Shown piece by piece: positions 8,843-17,103 of a stretch of DNA of 64,000 nt. The DNA lies in assembly GCF_029961145.1 (NCBI RefSeq), contig NZ_JASBRG010000003.1:124001-188000 (forward strand), given 5' to 3'. Under the pieces are notes generated by a model. It saw nothing but the letters and a program-made list of their open reading frames with translations, was not told the origin of the DNA and made no database searches. The translations under genes were made by a program, and so were the position numbers. Source of the stretch: Pinibacter soli (lineage in GTDB: Bacteria > Bacteroidota > Bacteroidia > Chitinophagales > Chitinophagaceae). Numbering within the stretch: the first letter of the stretch is position 1; each line of letters starts with the position of its first letter.

Positions 8843-9460
8843 CTACACTATTTCGAGTAAAAAATCAACGTTACTGCGTCCGCTAAACTGTATCACTTCC
8901 ACGTTCTCACTACCTGCACTATCCAGCAGATCTATTTTCTTAATCAGGAAGTTATTTTCCGGCTGTAAAAAGTTGTTGGTGGATGCGCATTTAAGCGTAA
9001 CCAGGTCATTGTCTCTAAACAGCTTTGCCATTTTAATAAAATCATTCTCCGGCCAGTTACCATCGTCACTGATTAAAGTGGCGATAATGGTAATATCAAA
9101 AGGCCGCTCGAATACTTTTTCAAACACGGTTCCGTTATCTATGACAGTAGTTTCAATGATCTCCTTTTCTCCTGTTATCAATACCACTGCATTAGGAATC
9201 AGCACATTGTTAATTGTTGCGGGCAAAAACTCATATCGGCCTAAAACAGAATCTGTGTATTGCTTTATTACGCCGCTTTTGCCAATCGTTCTATCAGGTG
9301 GTATGGCAAAATTCTCAAACCCTGTTGCGATCATGTTATTATCGCCTTCTTTCGGTTTGCCAGGAAAAGGAATGCCTCTCGCACCATACACTTTACCAAG
9401 TACATCAAACACATTTACTGTGGTTGCACGTGTGTCTAATATGTCGTTAAATCCTGGCAT
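8843..9460 (-). CDS. DUF6046-like tail protein
   Basis: 205 residues, mainly beta. Segments such as VLIPNAVVLITGEKEI and FERPFDITIIATL resemble the DUF6046 group found in contractile-tail phages of Bacteroidota, placed just after the tape measure. A likely role is a baseplate-hub or tail-completion component analogous to Mu gp43. No catalytic motif is visible. It starts one base before the tape-measure stop region and lies in the tightly packed tail operon. Confidence 0.55.
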   Translation of the reverse strand: MPGFNDILDTRATTVNVFDVLGKVYGARGIPFPGKPKEGDNNMIATGFENFAIPPDRTIGKSGVIKQYTDSVLGRYEFLPATINNVLIPNAVVLITGEKEIIETTVIDNGTVFEKVFERPFDITIIATLISDDGNWPENDFIKMAKLFRDNDLVTLKCASTNNFLQPENNFLIKKIDLLDSAGSENVEVIQFSGRSNVDFLLEIV

Positions 9461-9461
9461 T

Positions 9462-11522
9462 TTACTCGTTCATTGTTTTACCGTCTACACTTTTCAGTGT
9501 CGTTAAAATCATTTCTATAATGGCATCCGCGCTTTGTTTAGCACCCGCTTGCAGGTTGGTTGTATGGATCACTGTTTGATCTTGCAGCTTGCCAATGTTA
9601 ATGGTTACGTTACGGGGTCCGCCACCTGTAATGTTGCTACCCATGGTTGTAAGCTTTTCTTTCTTATGCTTTTTGTTATCCTCACCGGAAAGGGTTTGAG
9701 CCGTTACCGGATTCATCATTTTCTTAAGCTTATCTGCGAAAGCAACTCCGCCACCATCCGTATTATAAATACCACCATTAAGGCTTATTTTATTTGCCAT
9801 TGACAAAAAGCTCTGCTTGTCTTTCTTCTTTGTGAACAAAGCATCCAGCTTGCTTTCATCATGTGCCAGATCGTACGCATCTTTTATAGCGGACTCAAAC
9901 TCGTAAGTAGCTTGTGTCTTTTTATATTTGTCTCCTGCTTTATCCCGCAGCGTTCGTGCCTTGTCAAGTTTAGGATTAAGCACCGCTTTCTTATAAGTCT
10001 CAAGATTGTCAATGCTCGCATCGCCATATCCATCAGTAGCTATTTTCATGGCGTTGCCAAATCCTAAATATTTATTCCTGTTAAACAGGTTCATTGAGTT
10101 TTGTTCCTCAGGATGAAGCTTGTAATAGGATATCTGGTTTTGAATGGCCGTAGAAAGCGCCTCCAGTTCTCCAACTTCACTTTTAGAAACATCATAGTCT
10201 GATGACGCTTGAGCCAATCCAATACGGCGTTCATATTGGTTGTTAATCTCCTTTAGCTTTTCAAGCAGGTCAGCATTTTTTGTATTTTCTGTGTCCAGGT
10301 TGCCAAACAGATCCGGATACGCTTTTATCAGTTTGTCAAGCAGCAGTTTCCTGGTATCATTATTTTCATTAAGCCCGGTAATGGAACTGACCAGATCATT
10401 TACCGTTTGCTTTTCCACACGCAACTTATCTGCAATTGTTTCAGTTGGTGTAATCCATTCCATGGTTTTGTTGGCGGCAGTCATCAAGCCTTCTGCAATG
10501 GGCATGAGCGCGGTTCCCGCTTGTATTTTAAAGTTTTCCCATTGCCCTTCCAAAACCTTCAGCTTGCCGTAAGATGTTTGCCCGATGGTGTCCATCATAT
10601 TGGCAAACTTTCCGCCTTTGCTCGTTGCCAGATCAAATGCCTTTGCCACCATCTCAGAAGAAATGGCACCTTTCTCCATTTCCTTCTTAAGCTCGCCAAC
10701 ACTTTTTTTCGCTTTGAAACCAAATTCCTGCCAACGCTCACTCATTGTTTGGAGTGGGTTAAACCCCGCGTTGATGTATTGCAAAAGGTCTTGCCCCATC
10801 AACCGGCCTGCCGCCTGTGTTTGGCTAAATGCCAGGGTAAGCGAATCAAACCGCTGCGCATCACCCATACTCACATCGCCGAGCTGCTTTACAATGGGCA
10901 TTACTTTTTCGGCAGTAATACCAAAGCCCATTAAGGTTTGCCCTGCTTTGAAAACTTCCGGGCCTAGTATAGTGTCTTGTTGAAGCTTGTTTAAATTACC
11001 CGCAAGGTCTTTCCCTTTTGAGCGATTGCCGGCAAGCACTTCGTAACTCTTGCTGGTGGCTTGATACTGCATGGCAGCATTAATGCTTTCTTTGCCGAAT
11101 GAAAATGCACCTGCTACTGCACCAGCAACGGATAAGGGCATTAGCACTTTCTTTAAATCACCTAAAGCCCTTTGAGTTCCGGTAGCAGCTTTTTTAGTTT
11201 TACCTTCTAGTTTTTCAACTTCCTCCCCCGCTTTTTTAAAATCATCTTTTAATGAACGAGCTGCCTGCAGGTCGTTCATTTTCTTCAGCGTTTCTCGAAG
11301 CTCATCAATACCGGTTTTTACAAGTTTGGTTTGCGCATCCAACGCTTTTTCATCAGCGCCCATTTTTATAAAAATGCGTGTACTTGTGTTACCTACATCT
11401 TTCAATTTTTCGGTAACAGTTGTTGCAGTAGCCGCACTGCTTTTCAGCTTTTCAATAAACTCCTGAATTGCCGAAACGCTATTTGAAAGTTCTACATTGA
11501 TATTGTATGCAACTCCACTCAT
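9462..11522 (-). CDS. Tail tape measure protein
   Basis: 686 residues. An N-terminal coiled coil (about 1-125) precedes the characteristic tape-measure domain: a hydrophobic segment near 130-145 (LSVAGAVAGAFSFG), then MQYQATSKSYEVLAGN, a GFNPLQTMSERW segment and VAKAFDLATSKGGKFANM. A long helical region and a C-terminal ITGGGPRNVTINIG part that may attach to the baseplate follow. It starts 3 bases after the stop of the frameshifted chaperone. The modest length suggests a short tail. Confidence 0.88.
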   Translation of the reverse strand: MSGVAYNINVELSNSVSAIQEFIEKLKSSAATATTVTEKLKDVGNTSTRIFIKMGADEKALDAQTKLVKTGIDELRETLKKMNDLQAARSLKDDFKKAGEEVEKLEGKTKKAATGTQRALGDLKKVLMPLSVAGAVAGAFSFGKESINAAMQYQATSKSYEVLAGNRSKGKDLAGNLNKLQQDTILGPEVFKAGQTLMGFGITAEKVMPIVKQLGDVSMGDAQRFDSLTLAFSQTQAAGRLMGQDLLQYINAGFNPLQTMSERWQEFGFKAKKSVGELKKEMEKGAISSEMVAKAFDLATSKGGKFANMMDTIGQTSYGKLKVLEGQWENFKIQAGTALMPIAEGLMTAANKTMEWITPTETIADKLRVEKQTVNDLVSSITGLNENNDTRKLLLDKLIKAYPDLFGNLDTENTKNADLLEKLKEINNQYERRIGLAQASSDYDVSKSEVGELEALSTAIQNQISYYKLHPEEQNSMNLFNRNKYLGFGNAMKIATDGYGDASIDNLETYKKAVLNPKLDKARTLRDKAGDKYKKTQATYEFESAIKDAYDLAHDESKLDALFTKKKDKQSFLSMANKISLNGGIYNTDGGGVAFADKLKKMMNPVTAQTLSGEDNKKHKKEKLTTMGSNITGGGPRNVTINIGKLQDQTVIHTTNLQAGAKQSADAIIEMILTTLKSVDGKTMNE

Positions 11523-11525
11523 ATA

Positions 11526-11711
11526 TTAAAAATGGGACTGTATTTTTTCGCGTTCACGTATCAGTTCGAGGTAAGCCACATGATCTGCCCACTCTTCGGT
11601 TGTTAATGCGTAAGGGTCTATTTTGTAATAGTACTTTACCAGGTAATTGAGATATTGCAGCGAGTCAGGAGAAGCGTTAGCCCTCGCTTTGTCTAAAGCT
11701 CCGCTAACTCC
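11526..11711 (-). CDS. Tail assembly chaperone -1 frameshift extension (GT part)
   Basis: An open frame of 61 codons without its own start, lying -1 relative to the upstream chaperone gene and overlapping its 3' end. The extension is acidic/aromatic (LQYLNYLVKYYYK, then TTEEWADHVAYLELIR), like T domains of tail chaperones that bind the tape measure. A slip at the G5 run (11710-11714) would join it to the first 99 codons of the upstream gene, giving a product of about 160 residues. Tape measure starts immediately after. This mirrors the conserved gpG/gpGT arrangement. Confidence 0.75.
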   Translation of the reverse strand, partial: GVSGALDKARANASPDSLQYLNYLVKYYYKIDPYALTTEEWADHVAYLELIREREKIQSHF

Positions 11712-12007
11712 CCCACAACCACTTCAATCAGTTGGCCCAGGTAACGGCTAAGGGAGTAGAAGTATTTGTCTTCTGTGATTACTTCTTCGTCGCCACCGAT
11801 AAAGCTGTTCTTTGCAATAATTTCATCACTCCGAACGGGGCTTGTTTTAGCAATGGCAAAAGATGCATCAACGGCCTTGCGATCCGGTTGTTTGAAGTAA
11901 GCCGTTTTACCGTCCTCTGCTTTAAACTGAAACACCTTGCCATATTGCGCCTTCCATTGCTTAATAACATCTTCAGTTACTTCAGCAGCTTTTATTTTCC
12001 TTTCCAT
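11693..12007 (-). CDS. Tail assembly chaperone (gpG-type)
   Basis: 104 residues, a small alpha/beta protein (FQFKAEDGKTAYFKQPDRKAV...) placed between tail tube and tape measure, the place of tail assembly chaperones in tailed phages. The C-terminal region (YLGQLIEVVVGELAEL) ends shortly after a run of five G on the coding strand, where a -1 slip would extend it into the downstream frame. Confidence 0.72.
   Translation of the reverse strand: MERKIKAAEVTEDVIKQWKAQYGKVFQFKAEDGKTAYFKQPDRKAVDASFAIAKTSPVRSDEIIAKNSFIGGDEEVITEDKYFYSLSRYLGQLIEVVVGELAEL
11710..11714 (-). other. Probable -1 ribosomal frameshift site
   Basis: Coding-strand sequence GTG GGG GAG in the zero frame. The GGG codon (11713-11711) can re-pair perfectly one base back at GGG (11714-11712), after which the next codon read is GGA of the open -1 frame. 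Stop codon of frame zero follows five codons later. No strong downstream pseudoknot was identified by eye. Confidence 0.6.
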
Positions 12008-12066
12008 GAAATGATATTTAAAGGGTAGTTAAACGATGTTCAAATAAGAATTAAAACCCGTTAGAA

Positions 12067-12513
12067 TTAAAAATTGTATTGTGCGTCCATGAATAAAATC
12101 GGCAGCTTGATATTCATATCCGTGTCGCCTTGTTTCATGCTTTTTGGCTGTTGTGTAAACTCAACACCTATCAACCTGTCCCGCACCAGGTCAGTGCCAT
12201 TTCTTGAAGCAGACACGCCACTTAGATAACAGATTTGTATATCCATTACCAGATCGGTTAGCTTCGCCTGCGGGTTCATCTCCTGGGCCTTTCGTATCAT
12301 GGCTTCTACTTCGCTTTGCCCAAGCGTTATAGAGCCAGTGGGTTTTTCGTTGCCCCGCTGGATGCCTTTCACTTTGCGGCCACGGCCATATATTTGTTTT
12401 TTCTCTACTTCCACATCGTACTCGATTTCAAGCACACGCTCGAACGTGCGCCCCATAGCGGTAATGGTAACATCTCCCCACTCGTATTCAATGCCGTTTA
12501 CTTTTAAACCCAT
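12067..12513 (-). CDS. Tail tube protein
   Basis: 148 residues, immediately after the tail sheath gene. Beta-rich with motifs typical of contractile-tail tube proteins: EWGDVTITAMGRTFERV at the start and GVEFTQQPKSMKQGDTDMN near the end; KPTGSITLGQSEVEAM forms the middle. The protein would polymerise into the inner tube for DNA passage. Confidence 0.78.
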   Translation of the reverse strand: MGLKVNGIEYEWGDVTITAMGRTFERVLEIEYDVEVEKKQIYGRGRKVKGIQRGNEKPTGSITLGQSEVEAMIRKAQEMNPQAKLTDLVMDIQICYLSGVSASRNGTDLVRDRLIGVEFTQQPKSMKQGDTDMNIKLPILFMDAQYNF

Positions 12514-12534
12514 TGTGTTTTATTGTTTTTTAGG

Positions 12535-13725
12535 CTATACGGTGGCCGCATAGCTGATGTTAACGTTTATTGTTTTTGCTTGCCCTTTACGCACAATCTG
12601 AAGTGAGCAATCAATAATGTCATTATTGATATCACTGTCAAGATTCACCGTGCATTTAACGCCGCTGATTTCAGGCACTTTGTTACCACTCACTCTTATC
12701 ATGGCCGCCCGGATGGCATTCTCCACATCGCTTTCCCAATCGCTGGCTAAGCCCGGTTCTATTTGCCCGGTTTGAGTGTTAATGTCTATGTCATCCATCA
12801 ATTTTTCAATAAGCGTGAGAAAACAAATGCGCTTCGATTTATTGATTACGCGGTTCCAGCTGATGCTGGTAAAATCGCCCGTGCTTTTTGTGAAGGTTGG
12901 ATCATCATTGAAAAAGTAACCGGCCTTGTCTGCGATCTTGCGCAGGAAGATGTAGCCTTTATCGTGTATGCTACCAAGCACATTGATCACTTTTGAATCA
13001 GTGGAAGATGTACCGTCCGGGAAGTAAGCGCCATTTGTAACGGCGCCATCTGCCACTCGTGCAATGTTGCGCTGTACCTGTCGGTTGGCAATTACACCGC
13101 ATAGCATGCCCATGCTTACAGTTTTATTGGTTGTAGAGCATGCCAGGCTTATTGCAACATAATCGTTGCTCATGGTGTTTCTATCTGCCAGTTCTGTGCA
13201 ATGATCAACAGAGAAGCCAATGCCTGGTAACATGGCCACAAAAGGTGTATTGCTGTTGTCGTAAGACTTTGCAAGTTCATTCAGATTATCAACGGCGTTC
13301 CATACATCTGCATCAAGACCATTTTGCTTTTGCACTGCATAGCCGTTTGGCGGTATGCGGTTGGCTGCGAAAATTACACAACGCCCTTCTGTGCTGTCGA
13401 TGAGTTTTGATGCGATGTTTTTTTCTTTATCGCAGATGTCTGCCAGCAATGTTGCATCACTTACCAGCATAAAGTTTAACTCAGCGCCGTTACCTGTTTT
13501 TTCGTAGAAGTCTGCAATTTCACTAAAGGCGAGCGGATTTGTTGTTTCATCAATGCCAAGGTCAATCAAAGCATTGGTATCAAAAATGCGGTAAGGTTGC
13601 ATTAGCTGTGCGCCGCCTGCATTTCCCACACCGGTTAAAACAATACAAGCCACCGCATCATTAACCGGCTGTGTGCGGTTCAGTTGCCCGTTAAGGCGTG
13701 GTATATTTACAGTAGGTAATCCCAT
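12535..13725 (-). CDS. Contractile tail sheath protein (DUF2586-like)
   Basis: 396 residues. The order of features fits the DUF2586 sheath family in Mu-like and Bacteroidota phages: a short N-terminal arm, an alpha/beta domain with repeated exposed strands (VACIVLTGVGNAGG; CVIFAANRIPPNGYAV), a KGYIFLRKIADKAGYFFNDD segment and a C-terminal domain containing VINKSKRICFLTLIEKLMDDI. It marks this as a myovirus. Tube and chaperones follow in the same operon. Confidence 0.82.
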   Translation of the reverse strand: MGLPTVNIPRLNGQLNRTQPVNDAVACIVLTGVGNAGGAQLMQPYRIFDTNALIDLGIDETTNPLAFSEIADFYEKTGNGAELNFMLVSDATLLADICDKEKNIASKLIDSTEGRCVIFAANRIPPNGYAVQKQNGLDADVWNAVDNLNELAKSYDNSNTPFVAMLPGIGFSVDHCTELADRNTMSNDYVAISLACSTTNKTVSMGMLCGVIANRQVQRNIARVADGAVTNGAYFPDGTSSTDSKVINVLGSIHDKGYIFLRKIADKAGYFFNDDPTFTKSTGDFTSISWNRVINKSKRICFLTLIEKLMDDIDINTQTGQIEPGLASDWESDVENAIRAAMIRVSGNKVPEISGVKCTVNLDSDINNDIIDCSLQIVRKGQAKTINVNISYAATV

Positions 13726-13764
13726 ACTATTTTAGAAAGAATTGAGTGTTAAAAAAATGGAAGC

Positions 13765-14298
13765 TTACGCCTCAAAAACATAGACTTCCTCATTGGGGTC
13801 AACATTTTGCTGATGTAGTTCAGCATCCCGTTTGCCAGTTGAAAGAAACACCTGCATATCAGTGGTGATGTAGAATACTTTGTTTTTTGGATACAACTCA
13901 ACATAAGTCCTAATCAGTTTTGCCGGATTGTAAAGACTCTTTTGCATTTCCGTTTCTTCGACCAATTCATCACCTGTAACATTCAACTGTTCGTCGGAAT
14001 TTTCGTTTGTTGACTCCTGTACTTGTTCGTTTTGGGTCGGTAAAGAACTTCCAACCAAAACAGGTTCCTGTTCCTGGTTGATTTCGCCTTGTGTCTGCTT
14101 AGGATTCGCGAGATCAGGAGTGGGCTTTTGCTCTTCCTTTTTATCTACAACCGTATCACTTGTGACATTTAACTGCTCTCCAGTGACTTGCACTTGCGTT
14201 TGTTTATTTTCAACTGGAAGCGGGTTTTCAGCGGGAAACCGTTTTTGTTCGTCAGTGATTCCGTCCTGTATTTGTTCAGGCAGTTTTGCTTTTGCCAT
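13765..14298 (-). CDS. Hypothetical late phage protein with internal repeats
   Basis: 177 residues from the ATG at 14298 (an upstream in-frame ATG at 14346 would add 16 residues). The sequence is very rich in Gln, Glu, Asn and Thr and contains two related blocks, EQLNVTSDTVVDKKEEQK and EQLNVTGDELVEETEMQK, suggesting an internal duplication. A short ordered segment (ELYPKNKVFYITTDMQVFL) closes it. It sits between capsid and sheath, where Mu-like phages often carry small head-tail joining or capsid-decoration proteins. Function unknown. Confidence 0.55.
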   Translation of the reverse strand: MAKAKLPEQIQDGITDEQKRFPAENPLPVENKQTQVQVTGEQLNVTSDTVVDKKEEQKPTPDLANPKQTQGEINQEQEPVLVGSSLPTQNEQVQESTNENSDEQLNVTGDELVEETEMQKSLYNPAKLIRTYVELYPKNKVFYITTDMQVFLSTGKRDAELHQQNVDPNEEVYVFEA

Positions 14299-14390
14299 AA
14301 AAAAGTATTGAAGTTTTGTAATGTGGGGTCGTGGCACTCCCTGCAAAATTTAGGCAGGGAGTTGCCGTTATTATTATTGCCCCATTTCTT

Positions 14391-15416
14391 TTATGCTATG
14401 ATAGCGCCCAGATGTTTGTTACGCAAAGGAGCCGCAACGCCGCGCATTTGATAGTTGAAAATGTCGCCTTTGTAGTCCGGGTCTTTCATTCTGCTAAAGA
14501 ACTCAAAGCCGCCCTGAGCTACCATGATCTCACTGCCAAGGCAGAATAGAGAACTCTTCTTGTGAACGGCAGGATTAAAGGCCGCGCCATAACCGGCTTT
14601 TGTGGCAACGCCTCCCGGAGCGTTAGCAGCTGTTATGTAGTAGGGGTTTTTACTGTATGTGTAGGTTTTAAAACCATAGAACACATCTCCTGGCTTCGCC
14701 ATAATAGCCTTGTATAATTTTTTATCTTCCTTGGCTATCATAGCCATGTGCGCAGGTGTATAGATTGCAATCCAGTCCTCTGTATCCGCATCCATGTCAG
14801 CATATTCGGTTTGCTTGTCAATTACCGCATCAATAAAGCTATCGTTAGCATTTAATTCGGTAATTGTATTGCTTTTTGTGCTGTCAGCTGTGGCAACGCC
14901 ATATGCCCACGCGGCATCCATACCCAATTTTTTCAACAAGGCCCTTTGGTGCTTTTGCACGTAAATGGCTCTTTGGTCGTACGCCTGCTCAATGGCAACT
15001 GCATTACGCACAACAGAGCTTGTTGTATCGTAAGTCTTTAAAAGAATTTTTAATGGGCTGTCAGCCGCAACGGTATAAGGAATGGGCCACACCGTATTAT
15101 TCACTAATACATCAGGGTCCGCGCCAACTTCGGCAAGATTAATGGCTTCGTTATCGCATAAGGAACTAAGATCACGTGCGGCAGATAGAAAGTGATTGCT
15201 TGGGTAGAAGTCCTGCAATACATCTGCCAGCCAAACCTCCTGTGCAAGGCCATCAAAAAACACCATGCCAGTGGCCTGCTTTACCTTCGCCATCGTTATG
15301 CCAATACAGTTAACGGCAATGGCGAAAACAAATGGATTGAATGAGAAAATGAACGCTATTACGATACCTACAAAGGCATTGAATAGAACTGCCTGTAAAA
15401 AATTAAGTTTTTTCAT
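14391..15416 (-). CDS. Major capsid protein with hydrophobic N-terminus
   Basis: About 341 residues from the ATG at 15416; a longer start at 15467 adds an Asn/His-rich stretch and is less likely. The body (ADSPLKILLKTYDTTSSVV, YVQKHQRALLKKLG, then EDWIAIYTPAHMAMIAKED and YGAAFNPAVHKKSSLFCLG) matches HK97-fold major capsid proteins in this genomic position, next to the protease/scaffold. Unusually, the first 40 residues hold two hydrophobic stretches (VLFNAFVGIVIAFIFSF; PFVFAIAVNCIGI) before MAKVKQATG. They may be a removed pro-sequence, or the true start may be the ATG at 15293. Confidence 0.72.
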   Translation of the reverse strand: MKKLNFLQAVLFNAFVGIVIAFIFSFNPFVFAIAVNCIGITMAKVKQATGMVFFDGLAQEVWLADVLQDFYPSNHFLSAARDLSSLCDNEAINLAEVGADPDVLVNNTVWPIPYTVAADSPLKILLKTYDTTSSVVRNAVAIEQAYDQRAIYVQKHQRALLKKLGMDAAWAYGVATADSTKSNTITELNANDSFIDAVIDKQTEYADMDADTEDWIAIYTPAHMAMIAKEDKKLYKAIMAKPGDVFYGFKTYTYSKNPYYITAANAPGGVATKAGYGAAFNPAVHKKSSLFCLGSEIMVAQGGFEFFSRMKDPDYKGDIFNYQMRGVAAPLRNKHLGAIIA

Positions 15417-15471
15417 GTTACTACTATTGTTAGTGAAAATGTGATTGTTGTTTTTATTGTGGTTCAAAATG

Positions 15472-16458
15472 CTATTTTCCTTTACCGGTATAGCGAATGC
15501 CTTTACCGTAGTCTGCCGTCAATTGTGTGTAGCGTGCAGGCTCTTCTTTGCTAATACGGGACAGTTCCGCTTTGTCAAATTTTTGTAAGTAATCAAAGGT
15601 GTTTTTACCTTCATTGTCTTCACCTTCTTCTTTTTTAATGAGAGCGCTTTTATTAAGCAACGTGCTAACTGGCACATCTTTTACTACTTTACCGGTGACT
15701 GTTGTGGTAGCTGGTGCAATTGGCTCAGCTACAAGCTCCAATTTCTTTTGGCTGAGTGTTAAAAATTCCAACGCATCTGGCAGGCTTGTTTTGCTCAGTT
15801 TTACAAAAAAAACTTTTTGGTCGCCTTCCAGTTCATTTGAAAGTTGTTCGATGATCTTTTGTTGCGTGGCGGTAGTACTTTGCTGGCTTAGCTGTATAGA
15901 TGCGACTGCATCAATTATTTGCTGCTCGGTTGCATTCTCCGGCAACCCTAGTTTTAAAGCAATTTGCTTCATGTCTTCTTCTTTTTTAAGTGGCTTTATG
16001 AATAGAGGAGCATTAGTGCTGTTAAGCTTTATAACCGCACCGTCCTTTTTTAATGCTAAAGCGTTTTTATTACCGGGCAATGCGGTAAGGCTTACCTCAA
16101 AAAGGTCGCATTCTTCCAGCCAGGGTAATGTTTGTCCCTGTAGCAGTTGCTGCGGATCACCATTCCATGTTATAGGGTCAGCTCCAATGCTTGCACCTTT
16201 CATGTCTCCGTTTTGAATTTTACGGATGTAAGTGCGTTCAATGTCATTAGCTCCTTCAATAACAAGGTCTGCATATAGTCTAATGCCTTCGACAGTAAAA
16301 TTTTCCCAATGGCCCAATGGCACCTCGTCAGTGTCATGCTCGTAAAAAGCAGGACAATTTTTCATTGCGTTATCAAGTCGGATACCGGCTGTTCTTACTG
16401 CGAAACCGTAGGTATTTACACTTTCATCGCTTATTAAAAATCTTTTCTTAAATGCCAT
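15472..16458 (-). CDS. Prohead protease fused to scaffold
   Basis: 328 residues. The N-terminal 150 residues look like an HK97-type (S78) prohead protease: a candidate catalytic His in FYEHDTDEVPLGHW, then MKGASIGADP with the probable Ser, and a later CDLFEVSLTALPGN segment typical of the family. The remainder is charged, Ala/Gln/Lys-rich and partly coiled, as expected of an internal scaffold. It is the first gene of the leftward late operon, with the capsid gene next. Confidence 0.75.
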   Translation of the reverse strand: MAFKKRFLISDESVNTYGFAVRTAGIRLDNAMKNCPAFYEHDTDEVPLGHWENFTVEGIRLYADLVIEGANDIERTYIRKIQNGDMKGASIGADPITWNGDPQQLLQGQTLPWLEECDLFEVSLTALPGNKNALALKKDGAVIKLNSTNAPLFIKPLKKEEDMKQIALKLGLPENATEQQIIDAVASIQLSQQSTTATQQKIIEQLSNELEGDQKVFFVKLSKTSLPDALEFLTLSQKKLELVAEPIAPATTTVTGKVVKDVPVSTLLNKSALIKKEEGEDNEGKNTFDYLQKFDKAELSRISKEEPARYTQLTADYGKGIRYTGKGK

Positions 16459-16538
16459 CTGCTACGCTTTTGTTTCGATGTTTTGAGGACACAAAAATGA
16501 AGAGCCGGCAACGCTGTAAAAAATCACAAATCCTCATT

Positions 16539-16577
16539 GGTGGAAGATTTCCACCTACTTGGTGGAATTTCTCCACC
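16539..16577. promoter_or_regulatory. Tandem palindromes between the divergent late operons
   Basis: Two 17-bp inverted repeats: 16539-16555 (arms GGTGGAA and TTCCACC, spacer of 3) and 16561-16577 (arms GGTGGA and TCCACC). Their centres lie 22 bp apart. They sit between the leftward protease/capsid/tail operon (start 16458) and the rightward terminase/portal operon (start 16654). Spacing of two helical turns suggests cooperative binding of a late-gene regulator to a shared control region. Confidence 0.6.
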
Positions 16578-16587
16578 ATGCAGAAAT

Positions 16588-16604
16588 GCCGTTTTTAAAA
16601 CGGC
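16588..16604. promoter_or_regulatory. Hairpin upstream of the terminase operon
   Basis: Perfect inverted repeat with arms GCCGTTTT and AAAACGGC around one base, 50 bp before the small terminase gene. It may be a leader hairpin or a third protein-binding palindrome. Confidence 0.4.
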
Positions 16605-16653
16605 AGTAGTTGTTATGAGTTTTGTGTTGGTAAAACCATAATAAAAGCAACAT

Positions 16654-17103
16654 ATGGGAAGGAAAAAGACAGATGAATACAACGAAGCTTACGACCTGTT
16701 TTGCAATACAGAGCTAACTCGTAAGAAGATTGCGGGTATTGTAAAGGTGAGCGAAGTGCAAATAGGAAAATGGGCAAAGGATAATGATTGGGAACTGGAC
16801 AAGACAGCCAACCAGGTAACAAAAGAAAAGCTGGTGCGTGGCTTCTATCAGGAAATGGCGAACATTAAAAAGTTTGCCAACACAGAGAAGCGCAACTTAA
16901 CGCCTGCGGAAACTGACCAGATTATTAAGCTTACCAATTCCATTGATACGCTGGGTAAGAAGTACAATTTGTCCAACTATCATTCGGTACTAAAAGAATG
17001 CCTTGAATGGATGAATAAGAATGACAATGAAACAGCGAAACGGTTCGGCCCTGTAATGCTTGAATTTTTAAAGTACAAAGCAACATCCCTCAAAAATGAT
17101 TAA
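16654..17103 (+). CDS. Small terminase subunit
   Basis: 149 residues. The N-terminal 60 residues form a helix-turn-helix (ELTRKKIAGIVKVSEVQIGKW followed by KDNDWELD) of the kind found in phage small terminases, which recognise packaging DNA. A helical oligomerisation region follows (EMANIKKFANTEKRN, LTNSIDTLGKKYN). It overlaps the large terminase gene by 8 bases, supporting a TerS-TerL pair, and opens the rightward head operon. Confidence 0.75.
   Translation: MGRKKTDEYNEAYDLFCNTELTRKKIAGIVKVSEVQIGKWAKDNDWELDKTANQVTKEKLVRGFYQEMANIKKFANTEKRNLTPAETDQIIKLTNSIDTLGKKYNLSNYHSVLKECLEWMNKNDNETAKRFGPVMLEFLKYKATSLKND

Noticed and set aside
15599-16216. 205-residue plus-strand frame opposite the prohead protease
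   Set aside because: Antisense to a gene with recognisable protease and scaffold features; low-complexity Ser/Leu/Phe composition is typical of a shadow frame.
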